Notes: generated from the sequence alone by a model not told the origin. 64,000 nucleotides of DNA from Streptomonospora nanhaiensis (GCF_013410565.1 NZ_JACCFO010000001.1:3968001-4032000), one strand, 5' to 3'; positions 42,961 through 52,546 are shown, counted from the stretch's first letter. Numbers and translations: made by a program.

Positions 42961-45590
42961 CTACTTCGGGGGATAGATCTGAGTGTTCGGTGGTATGGTC
43001 AGCATGCCATCCGTGAAGTAAATCCGCAATGGAGACCCACTTCTCGATACGGCGGATTCCAGCCTCCTCATCACTTCAGGCGACAGAGTGCGCTGAGGGG
43101 CGTTTACCTCCATTATCGCAAACGTTCTGAGGTTGGGAATCTCCTGAAGCTCCCTCAGTTGGTTGAGTGCTCCCTTTGCGTTTTTCACCAAGGCGTTGTC
43201 CGAGGGGAACACGCCAGGCTCTCCTCCTGTGCGCTTGATCTGATAGGACCAGACATCTCCGTCGGGGCTTGTGATCTGCGCGTCGACGTCGTATTCGTCA
43301 ACGGGTATTTCATGGGAGCGCCCCCAGTGGCCGTCGTCCCCGAACTCCAGGCGCTGCGGCGGGTAACCCTGCCTGATCAGGTTGTCGACAAATCTCAGTT
43401 CGGCGCTGATGCCTAGGAATTTCCGTTCGGATCCGAAATCGGAGACGATGTGTCCGAAGCCTCTGACCTGGGTGATCCGGCCCTCAATGATAATGTCGGC
43501 GATCTGGCTCCCAAGGCGGGACGGGTGGTTCCGCAGGAGTTCGACCACCTTGTCGATCTTGTTCGGCTGCAAGCGGTGCTCCCGGAGTATGTCCCGCACG
43601 CTCGCCTCCTGGGAGTCCCCCATACCGCCGTCCCGCGATTCCGGTGTCGGAGAGCCCGGTTCGGGATTGGGAGACGGAGGGCCGTCCCCGCCACCGCCTC
43701 CGGGCGGGCCCCCTCCGGGCGGGCCGCCGCCGGGTGGGCGGTCGCCGCCACCGCCGCCGGTCGGCGGGTTGTCCTCGGCGCGCGGGTCCTCGGTCACCTC
43801 CACGGGCCGGCTGTCGCCGTCCAGCCGTGGGTCGGTGCCGCTGCCGCCCGTGCCCTCGGTGCCCTCCGGGTCGTTGCGGCTCGTCTCCAGGCCGTCGGGG
43901 GTGACCGGAACCCGGGCCTCCTCGTCGGGGCCGCCGCGGCCGCCGTCCGCGCCGGAGTCCTCCAGGGCGTCGATGGTCCAGGGGGCCTCGCCGTCGAGTT
44001 CCGCCATCCGGCCGCCGTCGATGTCGTCCATCGCGTCGGCGAGGTCCTCGTTGCGGCGGGCGATCTCGGAGAAGGCGTCGTCGACCTCCTCGGCGGTGGG
44101 GTCGCGGCGCGCGGGATCCTGGGCGGCGGGGTCCTCGCCGCGCGGGCGGTCGGGGTCCTCGCCGGTCTGCTCCGGCGCCGCTCGGGACTCTGCTCCGGAT
44201 CGGGCTCCGGGGGCGGCTCCGTCGAAGGCCGGTCCTGGGGCGGCCCGTCCCCGGTCTCCGGCTGGGGCCCGGGCTCGGGCGCGGGGTCCGCGGCGGGCGG
44301 GGTGGAGGGCTGGTCGGGCACCGGGTTCCGGGTGGCGTTGAGTTGGCTGAGCGATTCGCTCATGTCTCCGATACCGGAGGTGTCGAAGCCCTCGCCCGGC
44401 TCGATGCTCTCCGGCCGGGTCACCCGCTGCGAGTTTCCGTTGGGCGTGGTGCCCGGCATCTGGCCGTCGCGCTGCCCGGAGCCGTCGCCGCCGTCGGACC
44501 CGTCCCCGGACGAGTCGCCGCCGCGGCCCACCGACCCCAGGATGCGGTTGACGCGATTGGCGATCATGGGCACACCGACGACCGCGCCCAGGCCCGTGGC
44601 GCTCAGCGCGGCCCCGCCCGCGATCATGCCGACGTTCGTCAGGAGGGTGCCGAAGACGTACCCCGGCCGCTCGCCCAGTTCCGTCCAGGGGAAGAGCCCG
44701 TGGATCGCGTCGCCCCAGGCGCCCCGGGCCACGTCCCACGCCTCGCCCAGGCTGGTGGTGAACTCCCCGGTCTCGGGGTTGTAGACGCCGACCATCGCGC
44801 CGAGGCCGGCGATCGAGTCGCCCCAGTAGCCGCCGAAGTTGTCCGTCCAGCTGCCGCCCTGCCACAGCCAGCCCTCGTCGCCGTGGAGGCCGATCGCGCC
44901 GCCGAAGTCCTCCAGCGTGCCCATCAGCACGTCGCCCGCGCCGTGCACCAGGTCCACGTGGCCCCAGTGGTCGGTGCTCTGCGGCGACCCCCACGGGGTC
45001 TCGACGTCGGAGAAGGGCTCGGCCGTGCCGTAGACGACCTCGCCCTCGCGGGGTTGCCCGCCGTCGGCGTCGGCGCCGACGAACCGGGTGCCGCCGAACA
45101 GCGCGGTGATGGCGTTGGCGCAGTCGCGCTCGGCCGCCCAGTAGCGGTGCGCCAGGGAGTTCACCCGGTTGAGCAGGTCGTTGTGCTCGCCGACCTTGTC
45201 GCTCTCGCCGCCGAGGAAGCCGCCGTCGTCCCAGTCGTCGTCGCCCTCGATCGAGGCGAGGAAGTCCTGGGCGTCCGCTTTGGCCTGCACGAGCTGGGCC
45301 TTGAGGTCGCGGGCGGTCTCCGCGAAGGTCTCCAGGGCCGCGGCGACCTGCCCCAGGTCCACGTCGACCTCGTCGTCCTTCTCCGAGACCGGGTCCATCA
45401 CCGCGAACAGCGTCTCGGCCTCGGGGGCGACGTAGTGGTCCCGCAGGTCCGACCACGAGCTCTTGACGGCGCCGCCGGACTCGGCGATGTTCCCGCCCTG
45501 GGTGCGCAGGTCGGCGGCGGCGTCCTCCAGCGCGTCGGGGTTGACGTCGGGGATGAATATGGAGTCCGGGTCGATGAGGTCGTCACTCAC
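42961..45590 (-). pseudogene. Large polymorphic toxin with WXG-like head and PD-(D/E)xK nuclease-like tail, frameshifted
   Basis: The N-terminal part (GTG 45590, GAGGA 7 bp upstream) is a helical T7SS-type head (PDALEDAAADLRTQGG), then a Trp/Gly-rich middle (GGSWTDNFGGYWGDSIAG), a hydrophobic segment near 270-300 and Pro-rich linkers. This frame ends its coherent coding at about 44200-44160, and a second frame carries the rest. One base is missing relative to a continuous gene. The C-terminal 210 residues look like a restriction-endonuclease-fold nuclease: ELRFVDNLIRQGYPPQRLEF, then DVDAQITSPDGDVWSYQIKR (Asp, Gln-x-Lys). Either the gene is inactivated, or the repeat-rich junction is a sequencing or expression frameshift. 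Confidence 0.7.
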
Positions 45591-45660
45591 TGCGGTGTCC
45601 TCGCCGGGGGATGGGGGGATGCCGCCGGCCTCCGGCGCCGGCGGACAGGGGGCGCGGTGG

Positions 45661-45993
45661 TCAGTCCTCGACACTGCCGGCGTTGGCCTGGGCCTCGGCA
45701 GCCATCTCCAGGTTTCCGTTGATGTAGTGCCGGGTCGCGTTGCCCGCGCCCGCGACGCCGCTGGAGCCGCGGCCGATCATGTACCCGACCAGCCCGAAGC
45801 AGTGGCCGGAGAACTCCTGGAGCGCGGTACCGATCGGCGCGCTGGCGGCGGCGTCGTTGGCGTCGTTGACGGCCGTCTCCAGCGACCTGGCGTGCAGGCT
45901 CAGGCCCTCGGTGCCATCCTCGTCGCCGATGTGGCCGGCCACGGTCTCCAGCACCCGGACGACGTCGCCGGTACTCAGGTCCCACGTCGACAT
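45661..45993 (-). CDS. DUF6507 family protein (WXG100-like)
   Basis: 110 residues, helical: MSTWDLSTGDVVRVLETVAG start and HYINGNLEMAAEAQANAG end, as in DUF6507. Such proteins are small partners encoded just before large ESX/T7SS-type toxins, and the present order agrees (70 bp upstream of the toxin start). The Trp at position 4 and the helical hairpin suggest a WXG100-like dimer. The ATG at 45993 is the usual family start. Confidence 0.75.
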   Translation of the reverse strand: MSTWDLSTGDVVRVLETVAGHIGDEDGTEGLSLHARSLETAVNDANDAAASAPIGTALQEFSGHCFGLVGYMIGRGSSGVAGAGNATRHYINGNLEMAAEAQANAGSVED

Positions 45994-46329
45994 CGCGGCC
46001 GCAACTCCCCTCCGCCGGGCCGCGCGGTTGCGGCGATCGGCTGTCTCGGCAGTCGCGGCCCCGCCACCTGCGGGGTCCGCGGACGGCGCCTCCGGCCGCC
46101 GGGAGCCCCGCCGGGCACCGGCTTCGCGCCGTGCCCGCAGCATGCAACACGGGCGGTGCGCGGCGTGAGAGCCGCCCCTTCCGCGGCGGCGGAGATCGTT
46201 TGGCCGGCCCGCGCAGCTGGGCGGCGATGTGGATCTTGGCCAGCCGGTCAACGATGTGATGTGGACCACTGTCCACAAACGGTCATCCGGCGCGGACGCG
46301 CGGTCGCCGCCGGGCGCGCCGAGGGCGGC
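45994..46329. other. Region upstream of the toxin locus
   Basis: No gene. The stretch includes the inverted repeat GTGGAC-CACT-GTCCAC (46261-46276), which might be an operator or a terminator element between this locus and the GlxA gene. Promoter boxes are not clear. Confidence 0.35.
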
Positions 46330-47283
46330 TCACGGCACCGGGGCGGGGCGGGTGAAGGCGCTGCGGTAGGCCTGCGGGGTGGTGCCCACCACCCGCTTGA
46401 ACCGGTCGCGGAAGGCGGTGGACGAGCCGAAGCCCACCTCGCCGGCGATCCGGTCGACCGGGTGGTCGGTGGCCTCCAGCAGATACTGGGCGCGCCGGAT
46501 CCGGGCGCGCAGCAGCCACTGAAGAGGGGTGGTTCCGGTCTGCTCGCGGAACCGCCGGTTGAGCGTCCGCAAACTGACGCCGGCGGTGCGGGCGATGTCG
46601 TCCAGCGTGAGGTCCGCCGCCAGGTTGTCCTCGACCCACCGCAGCACGGGCTCCAGCACCGAGCCGCGCGGCACCGGCGGGTGGTCGTGCGCGATGAACT
46701 GCGCCTGGCCGCCCTCGCGCTCCAGCGGCATGACCGAGAGCCGGGCGGCGTCGGCGGCGACCGCCGAGCCGTGGTCGCGCCGGATCATGTGCAGGCACAG
46801 GTCGAGCCCGGCGGCGGCTCCCGCCGACGTGAGGAACTGCCCGTTGTCGACGTAGAGGACGTCCGGATCCACCTCCACGCGCGGGTGGCGCGCGGCGAGT
46901 TGGGCGGCCGCGGCCCAGTGCGTGGTGGCGCGCAGGCCGTCCAGCAGGCCGGTGGCCGCCAGCACGAACGCGCCGGAGCAGATGGAGGCGATGCGGACGC
47001 CGCGGGCGGCGGCGCGGCGCAGCGCCTCGACGACCTCCTCGGGCACCGGGCCCAGGTCGGAGCGGCCCGGCAGGATGATCGTGCCGGCGTCGGCGAGCGC
47101 CTCCAGGCCCCAGGGCGGCCGCAGCGAGAAGGCCCCGGCGGCGACGCTGGGGGCGGCCCCGCAGATCCGCACCTCGTAGGCGGCCCGCCCGTCGGGCAGC
47201 CGCGTGCGGCTGAACACCTCGATGGGGGTGGACAGGTCGAACGGCACGACGTTGTCCAGGGCGACGACCGCGATGATGTGCAT
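46330..47283 (-). CDS. GlxA-family transcriptional regulator (DJ-1/PfpI plus AraC HTH)
   Basis: 317 residues. The N-terminal DJ-1/PfpI-like domain has MHIIAVVALDNVVPFDLSTP and ASICSGAFVLAATGLLDG, with Cys in the elbow. The C-terminal AraC-type pair of HTHs has LTLDDIARTAGVSLRTLNRRF and HPVDRIAGEVGFGSSTAFRDRF. GlxA-type regulators sense small metabolites through the DJ-1 domain. The Met at 47283 fits the fold's first strand better than the GTG at 47319. The gene follows a SnoaL-like gene (61 bp), suggesting a joint transcript. Confidence 0.85.
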   Translation of the reverse strand: MHIIAVVALDNVVPFDLSTPIEVFSRTRLPDGRAAYEVRICGAAPSVAAGAFSLRPPWGLEALADAGTIILPGRSDLGPVPEEVVEALRRAAARGVRIASICSGAFVLAATGLLDGLRATTHWAAAAQLAARHPRVEVDPDVLYVDNGQFLTSAGAAAGLDLCLHMIRRDHGSAVAADAARLSVMPLEREGGQAQFIAHDHPPVPRGSVLEPVLRWVEDNLAADLTLDDIARTAGVSLRTLNRRFREQTGTTPLQWLLRARIRRAQYLLEATDHPVDRIAGEVGFGSSTAFRDRFKRVVGTTPQAYRSAFTRPAPVP

Positions 47284-47344
47284 GGCCGGAATGTTATGCA
47301 CCGCCGGGATTCCGGCCACGGGTGGCCCGCCGCGCGGCCGCCCG

Positions 47345-47770
47345 CTACGCCCCGGCCGCCGCGCCGTAGGCGCGGGCCACCGCCAGGCTGTCCTCGTAGA
47401 CGTTGTGGCGCACGACGCGGCCGTCCTCGACGGTCACATGCAGCGCGAACCGCGCGCGGTAAGTGGCGCCGGTGTGCCGCACGGTGTTGACGACGACGCC
47501 GATGACCACGGCGTGCGGGCCGTCCACCAGGATGTGCTCGACCTCCACGCTCGGGTTGTCGGAGCGGTGCGCGGCGGCGAGCGTGCGGAAGTGGTCGGCC
47601 ACGTCCGCACGGGTGGAGCGGTGCCGAATCCAGGGGACGGTGCCGCCGTGCTCCTCCTCGGGCCAGTTGATGCGCCACTCGACGTCCTCGGCGTACAGCT
47701 CGGCGATGCGCTCGGGGTCGCCCTCGCCGATCGTGCGCAGCAGCTCCTCGACCGCGGCTCGCGTGTCCAT
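47345..47770 (-). CDS. SnoaL-like/NTF2-fold protein
   Basis: 141 residues of the alpha+beta-barrel type: AAVEELLRTIGEGDPERIAEL, YAEDVEWRINWP, HFRTLAAAHRSDN, HVTVEDGRVVRHNVYED. It may bind or isomerise a small hydrophobic compound; members range from polyketide cyclases to detoxifying hydrolases. Start 47770: AAAAGGGG lies 7 bp upstream. A palindrome 69 bp upstream is a likely operator. The GlxA-type regulator lies downstream. Confidence 0.8.
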   Translation of the reverse strand: MDTRAAVEELLRTIGEGDPERIAELYAEDVEWRINWPEEEHGGTVPWIRHRSTRADVADHFRTLAAAHRSDNPSVEVEHILVDGPHAVVIGVVVNTVRHTGATYRARFALHVTVEDGRVVRHNVYEDSLAVARAYGAAAGA

Positions 47771-47838
47771 GTCCGGCCCCTTTTCCGTCGGCGTTCCGTT
47801 GGCAGTCCCCCACTCTGGCAAGGGAGCCTGCCGCGCGT

Positions 47839-47859
47839 CGATTACCCGGGAGGTAATCG
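47839..47859. promoter_or_regulatory. Operator-like palindrome upstream of SnoaL/GlxA
   Basis: CGATTACC (47839-47846), CGGGA, GGTAATCG (47852-47859) is a perfect 8-bp inverted repeat with a 5-bp centre. It is 69 bp before the SnoaL-like start. Confidence 0.55.
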
Positions 47860-47964
47860 CGGCGGGGAGGTCGGCGCGCGGCCCCGGGAGCCCGGGGAGC
47901 CGGGGAGTCGGGGGATCGGGGGGAGTCCGGAGGCCGAGGGGATGCCGGGGCGCGGTCGGGCGGT

Positions 47965-48582
47965 TCAGCCGCCGAGGCGGTCGCCGAGGACGCGCTCGAA
48001 GGCGTCGTCCACCGCCTTCGCCAGCCGGTCGGGATCGTTGCCGGCCGCCGTGCGGCCCGCGTAGAAGCAGGCCAGCGCGACCTCGGCGGCCAGCGAGGCC
48101 GTGGCGGGCTCGGCCCCTCGCTCGTCCAGGAGTTCGGTCATGGTGTCGACATAGCGGCGCTGCTTGGCGAGGGCGCGGGCGCCCAGGTCCGGGTTGGCGG
48201 CGACAAGGCGCTCGTGCAGCCGGTACTCCTCGGGGCTCTCCGTCAGCCGCTCGATCAGCAGGGCGACGGCCGAGCGCAGGTAGGCCAGCGCGGCGGGGAG
48301 CGAGCCGCCGATGGGGCCGTCGGCCGGGATGCGCCGCGCGGCGGCCACGACCTCGGCGTCGACCTGGGCGTCGCCGTCGAAGACCACCTCCTGCTTGCCG
48401 CCGAAGTAGCGGAAGAACGTGGCCCGGCCGACCTCGGCCCGTTCGGCGATGTCGGCGACGGTGACGTGGTCGAAGCCGCGCTCGGCGAAGAGCGCGTAGG
48501 CCGCGCCCACGATCGCGTCCCGCGCGCGCCGCTGCTTGCGCTCCCGCAGGGTCTCCGCGGAAGAGCTGTTCTGGCGTGCCAT
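47965..48582 (-). CDS. TetR-family regulator
   Basis: 205 residues; N-terminal HTH with ARDAIVGAAYALFAERGFDHVTVADIAERAEVGRATFFRYF, typical of TetR, and a C-terminal ligand domain with CFYAGRTAAGNDPDRL. Divergent from a SnoaL-like gene; a perfect TGAGAC-GTA-GTCTCA palindrome lies in the 121-bp gap, which fits autoregulation and control of the neighbour. The ATG at 48582 is chosen; a second Met at 48591 is in frame. Confidence 0.88.
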   Translation of the reverse strand: MARQNSSSAETLRERKQRRARDAIVGAAYALFAERGFDHVTVADIAERAEVGRATFFRYFGGKQEVVFDGDAQVDAEVVAAARRIPADGPIGGSLPAALAYLRSAVALLIERLTESPEEYRLHERLVAANPDLGARALAKQRRYVDTMTELLDERGAEPATASLAAEVALACFYAGRTAAGNDPDRLAKAVDDAFERVLGDRLGG

Positions 48583-48635
48583 ACGCCCCATGTTAGACAA
48601 CCGAGACCGACTCTCCTATGATACTGGCAATCACT

Positions 48636-48650
48636 TGAGACGTAGTCTCA
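48636..48650. promoter_or_regulatory. TetR operator candidate
   Basis: TGAGAC (48636-48641), GTA, GTCTCA (48645-48650) is a perfect palindrome in the divergent promoter region. Confidence 0.6.
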
Positions 48651-48703
48651 TTTTCCGTCCAGGCGGGTCCGCCCGTCCCACCCACCCCTCAGCGAGGTAT
48701 CCG

Positions 48704-49165
48704 ATGACCGAAAGCGCCTCCGTAGTCGAGTCCGCCCCGCCGAAGCCCCCGGTCCGCGCCACCGAGGAGCGCACCCGCGCGTTCCTCGCCGCCCTTGAGT
48801 CCAAGGACCTCGCCCAGCTGGAGAACACGCTGCACCCGGACGCCACGCTGACCATCCCGCTGGCGCCGTCGGGCGACCCCGAGCCGTTCGGCCGGTTCGA
48901 GGGCAAGGAGCAGGTGCTCGGGTACTTCCGGGGGATCACCGAGATCATGGCCCGGATCGAGTTCGCCGACCTCAGAGTCAGCGTCACGGCGGACGCGGCC
49001 ACATCGTTCGTGCAGGCCAAGGGCAACTTCACCACGCCGGACGACCGCCCGTACCCCAACGTCTACGTCCTGCGCGCCGACTGGTCGGACGGCAAGCTGA
49101 TCGCGGTGGAGGAGTACGCCAACCCGGTGACGTTCGCCAAGCACTTCGGCGTCCCGATCGGCTAG
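48704..49165 (+). CDS. SnoaL-like/NTF2-fold protein
   Basis: 153 residues: TRAFLAALESKDLAQLENTL, HPDATLTIPLAPSGDPEPFG, RFEGKEQVLGYFRGITEIM and YVLRADWSDGKLIAVEEYANP match the NTF2/SnoaL nuclear-transport fold. The ATG at 48704 has GAGG 7 bp upstream. Its repressor is probably the divergent TetR gene. The substrate is unknown. The 3' end faces the GH106 gene with a strong terminator hairpin between. Confidence 0.8.
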   Translation: MTESASVVESAPPKPPVRATEERTRAFLAALESKDLAQLENTLHPDATLTIPLAPSGDPEPFGRFEGKEQVLGYFRGITEIMARIEFADLRVSVTADAATSFVQAKGNFTTPDDRPYPNVYVLRADWSDGKLIAVEEYANPVTFAKHFGVPIG

Positions 49166-49289
49166 CCGGGGGCCGTGGGCCGACTTGAGGTCCGCGGACA
49201 CGGGGGCGTCCGCGGCCTTGGGGGAATTGGGGAACCGCCAAGCGGTCGAAAACGCGGCAGCGGCCACGTATCGTGCCAGTTCAATGAGA

Positions 49290-49317
49290 GTGCTCCCCAC
49301 GCACGCACGGGGGCTGG
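49290..49317 (+). repeat. Solitary CRISPR-like repeat B (degenerate)
   Basis: Begins GTGCTCCCCACGCACGCA and runs into GGGGGCTGG. The leader-like flank (CGGCCACGTATCGTGCCAGTTCAATGAGA before it) matches that of repeat A. The right side merges with the terminator hairpin that follows. Confidence 0.5.
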
Positions 49318-49346
49318 TCCCCGACGGGAGCCGTCGGGGACCAGCC
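49312..49346. terminator. Bidirectional terminator, 16-bp stem
   Basis: GGCTGGTCCCCGACGG (49312-49327), loop GAG and CCGTCGGGGACCAGCC (49331-49346) form a perfect stem between convergent genes, 14 bp from the GH106 stop. Confidence 0.85.
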
Positions 49347-49359
49347 GCACCCCACCCGC

Positions 49360-52300
49360 CTACAGTTCGGCTTCGCCGTACGGGCGGAGCCAGACCGGGC
49401 CCATCAAGCCGTACTGCTGGCGGCGGACGCTGCCGTACACGTCCGGGCGGAACACCCGCATGCGGTTGATGAGGGTGGTCGAGACCTCCACCTCGATCGT
49501 GTTCTTCCCGCGCCGCAGGCGGTCGCCCAGGTCGACGACCGTGTTCAACTGGTCGCACGGCGGCAGATCCTTGCCGTTGACCGTCACGCGGAAGACGTCC
49601 GTCACCGCGCCCAGGTCCAGGTAGGCGCCGTAGCCGCCCGTCCACCCCTTCCCCAGGTCGAACTCCGCCGTGTAGCGGCCGATCCCCGACACGTCCGCGA
49701 GGCCGTCCAACTCCGTCCACGGCGCCAGGCCGTCCAGGTCGAGGGTGTGGGTGCGGACCTCCGTCTCCGTCGCCGACGAGCCCGGCCGCCAGTCCTCCAC
49801 CTCCAGCCGCCAGCGGGTCAGCTCCCTCGGCTCGCCCACGCTGCGGATCTCGGTCGAGACCGTCCGCCCGCCCGCGTACACCGTCCGGTACGTACCGGCC
49901 GCGCCCGCCCGCACGCGCGCACCGCGCTCGTCCACGCGGACGGCGTCGGCGTCCGTCCCCTCGAACCGGAGCTTCTTCAGCTCACCCGGCGGCGGGGTCG
50001 CGTTCCGGCCGGCGGCGTCGCGCGCCCACTGCGGGCGCGCGACGGCCACCGCCGTGGACGCCCCCGGCGCCAGCCGCACCCGCACCCGCACGCCGCCGTC
50101 CACAACCCTGTGCACGGGCAGCGGCGCGACCTCACCCGTCCACAGGTTGACGGAGAAGGGGTACGCCTGCGCCGTGTCGGTCGCGAAAGTGACGTCATGG
50201 TCCACCGCGGCGTCGTTCGAGCCGTTCGTCAGGTAGTACAGGTCCAGGTTCCGCGAGCGGCGCCGGGCGTGCAGCAGCGGCGACGCCTTGGCGTAGCGGA
50301 CCGACGGCGCGGCGCCCAGCGCGGCGATTCCGGCGGCGATCTCCTCGCGCGTGCCCACCCGGTGCACGGTCGGCTGGTCCAGCAGCGCGCGTACCGTCTC
50401 CGCGAGCTCCCCGGCCTCGCCCTGGTCCACCCCGGGCTGCTGCGGCGCGCTCCAGTCGCCTACGACGAGGATCTTCAGGCCGTTCTTTGCGTAGCGGAGG
50501 AGCCGGCGCGCCGTCTCCACCGGCAGCGTGGCCACCCGCCCGTTGAACGCGTCGCCCTCGAAGACCAGCAGCCGGTAGGCCGGGCCGTCGGGCGCCAGCA
50601 CACCGTCCTTGACCTGCGGATCGGTGATCTCCAGCAGCCGAGGGCTGACGAACTGGTGGGACCAGCCCTCCCGCACGCCCGTGCTGCTGAAGTAGGCGGC
50701 GCCGAACCCGGACCCGGCGTAGCCCTTCTGGCGCAGGAAGGCGACATCGACCGTCGACGTGCCCCACTGCAGCGCGTGCTGGCACCGCGCGAAGAAGCCG
50801 GAGACGTCGGCGACGTGCTGCCACGTCGGGTGGCGCGGGCCCCAGGACTCGCTGTAGCCGACGCCGCCGCTGTAGGGGGTGAAGGCGGCGAAGCCGGGCC
50901 ACTGCGCGCCGGGCGCGTCGGCATAGGAGAAGCCGTGCAGTACGGCCTGGTTGACGCCCGCCGCGTACTCCCGCGAGATCGTGCGGACCGTCTGCCGCCA
51001 GGTCGTGCTGTAGGAGCCGCCGTAGACGGCGCCGGCCTCACTGGAGAGGACCGTGTTGCCGCCGAGGTCGCGCCCGCCCGCCAGCGAGCGGAAGTCGTCG
51101 AGGTTCTTGAAGCCCAGCGACTCCCCCTCCGGGATGTCGACCAGGGCGGCCTTGGCGACGGCGTCGGTCTGCAGGCCGTAGGGCTGGATCCGGTACCGCA
51201 GTCCCAGCCGGTGCGCCCACTTCTTGATCGGGGTGATGTGGTGGTCCACGTAGAGCTGGGTGAGGACGTCGTTGAAGTCGTCCAGCGCGCGCCGGTCGGT
51301 GGTGGAGTCGAAGCTGAACACCTTGTCCTCGTGCGCGCGCACGAGCACCGGCAGGTAGGGGAGCGGGTCGTAGCCGGTGTGGGCCTCGAACGCGGCGGGA
51401 AGGTCGCGCGTCCAGAGGGTGGCGTCGGTCTCCATCTCGATGGAGTCCTCGAAGATGGCGCCGCCGGCGGGGCCCTTCAGCAGCTTCCGGACGCGGTCGG
51501 TGAGGATGTGCTCGTCCCAGAAGTCGGTCACCGCGCGGGTTCCGGCCGCGCTGAAATGGTCCACGACGTAGGACACGGGCTCGGTGTGCGGGCCGCGCTC
51601 GGGGCGCTGGCCGGTGCCGCGCTGCCAGTAGGCGATGAGGGCCCAGGTGCCGCCGCCCTCGGCGGGCGCGGTCCAGGACAGCTCCTCGCCGTCGACCGAG
51701 GAGGTCAGGTCGGCGAGGGTGTCGGGCTTGAGCGTGATCGGTGAGTCCTCGGGCGCCGCGCCGTCGGCGAGCCGGAGGGCCTGGATTGCGAAGAGGGTGC
51801 GCTCGGTGACGCCTTCGGCGGCCTCCACGGCGGGCTCGGGCAGCGGGCCGCTGAACTCCTCTCCCGCCTGGAGGAACCGCACGCCGTGCGCGAGTTCGTG
51901 CATGGCGGCGGGGTCCTGGGGCGTGATGGAGGGGACGGCGGCGGGCCAGGCGGGGCCGATGGTCAGGTCCACCTTGATGCCGCGCCGCTCGGCCCGCGAG
52001 AGCGCTGCCTCCACCGCGTCGCGCCAGGGCTTGGTTCCCCAGCCGGTGTTCTCGGGGTCGAGCGGCTCGCTGACGCTGTGGTGCACGTCGGCGATCTCCA
52101 CGCCGCCGAACCCGGCGTCGGCGATCTGGTCGATCTCGCGGCGGATCTCGGCGAGGTCGACCATGCCGTGCGGCCACCACCAGCGGAACTTCGCGCGCAC
52201 GCCGCCGGCGGGGTCGGGCAGCCCGGCGGCGAGCCGCCCTTCGGCGGAGGCCGCGGCGGCGGGCGGCGCCCCGACGGCGGGCTGCAGGGCGGCGGTGGCC

Positions 52301-52416
52301 CCGACGGCCGCACCGGCCGCGATGAAGGACCGGCGGGAGAAGGGAAACCGCCGACGTCCGTCCTCCGCACCGGGCGCAGCGGAAGAGGAGTCGGCGGGGG
52401 TGTCGCTGGGGGGCAT
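49360..52416 (-). CDS. Tat-exported GH106-type alpha-L-rhamnosidase
   Basis: 1018 residues. A twin-arginine signal (FSRRSFIAAGAAVGATAAL, about 26-50) precedes a large TIM-barrel glycosidase. The start KFRWWWPHGMVDLAEI and GFGGVEIADVHHS are hallmarks of the GH106 family. The C-terminal part is a beta-sandwich (LTRWRLEVEDWRPGSS; VFRVTVNGKDLPPCDQ) of the galactose-binding type. It would remove rhamnose from plant or microbial polysaccharides, outside the membrane. The start at 52416 is supported by GGAAGGAG 5 bp upstream. Two palindromic elements lie 130-155 bp before the ATG. Confidence 0.85.
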   Translation of the reverse strand: MPPSDTPADSSSAAPGAEDGRRRFPFSRRSFIAAGAAVGATAALQPAVGAPPAAAASAEGRLAAGLPDPAGGVRAKFRWWWPHGMVDLAEIRREIDQIADAGFGGVEIADVHHSVSEPLDPENTGWGTKPWRDAVEAALSRAERRGIKVDLTIGPAWPAAVPSITPQDPAAMHELAHGVRFLQAGEEFSGPLPEPAVEAAEGVTERTLFAIQALRLADGAAPEDSPITLKPDTLADLTSSVDGEELSWTAPAEGGGTWALIAYWQRGTGQRPERGPHTEPVSYVVDHFSAAGTRAVTDFWDEHILTDRVRKLLKGPAGGAIFEDSIEMETDATLWTRDLPAAFEAHTGYDPLPYLPVLVRAHEDKVFSFDSTTDRRALDDFNDVLTQLYVDHHITPIKKWAHRLGLRYRIQPYGLQTDAVAKAALVDIPEGESLGFKNLDDFRSLAGGRDLGGNTVLSSEAGAVYGGSYSTTWRQTVRTISREYAAGVNQAVLHGFSYADAPGAQWPGFAAFTPYSGGVGYSESWGPRHPTWQHVADVSGFFARCQHALQWGTSTVDVAFLRQKGYAGSGFGAAYFSSTGVREGWSHQFVSPRLLEITDPQVKDGVLAPDGPAYRLLVFEGDAFNGRVATLPVETARRLLRYAKNGLKILVVGDWSAPQQPGVDQGEAGELAETVRALLDQPTVHRVGTREEIAAGIAALGAAPSVRYAKASPLLHARRRSRNLDLYYLTNGSNDAAVDHDVTFATDTAQAYPFSVNLWTGEVAPLPVHRVVDGGVRVRVRLAPGASTAVAVARPQWARDAAGRNATPPPGELKKLRFEGTDADAVRVDERGARVRAGAAGTYRTVYAGGRTVSTEIRSVGEPRELTRWRLEVEDWRPGSSATETEVRTHTLDLDGLAPWTELDGLADVSGIGRYTAEFDLGKGWTGGYGAYLDLGAVTDVFRVTVNGKDLPPCDQLNTVVDLGDRLRRGKNTIEVEVSTTLINRMRVFRPDVYGSVRRQQYGLMGPVWLRPYGEAEL

Positions 52417-52546
52417 GGATCTCCTTCCCACGCCGCCACGGCGGCGCGGTGATCACAAGGGCGAGGTGCGAAAGGGAGGAGAGGGGGGACGGGAGGGGGG
52501 AACGGGGGTGGACACGCACGGAGCGTGTCACCGCGGTGCACATCAC

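Noticed and set aside
42961-45590. Programmed ribosomal frameshift in the toxin gene
   Set aside because: No slippery heptamer or stimulatory structure is evident at the junction, so a mutation or error is the simpler reading.
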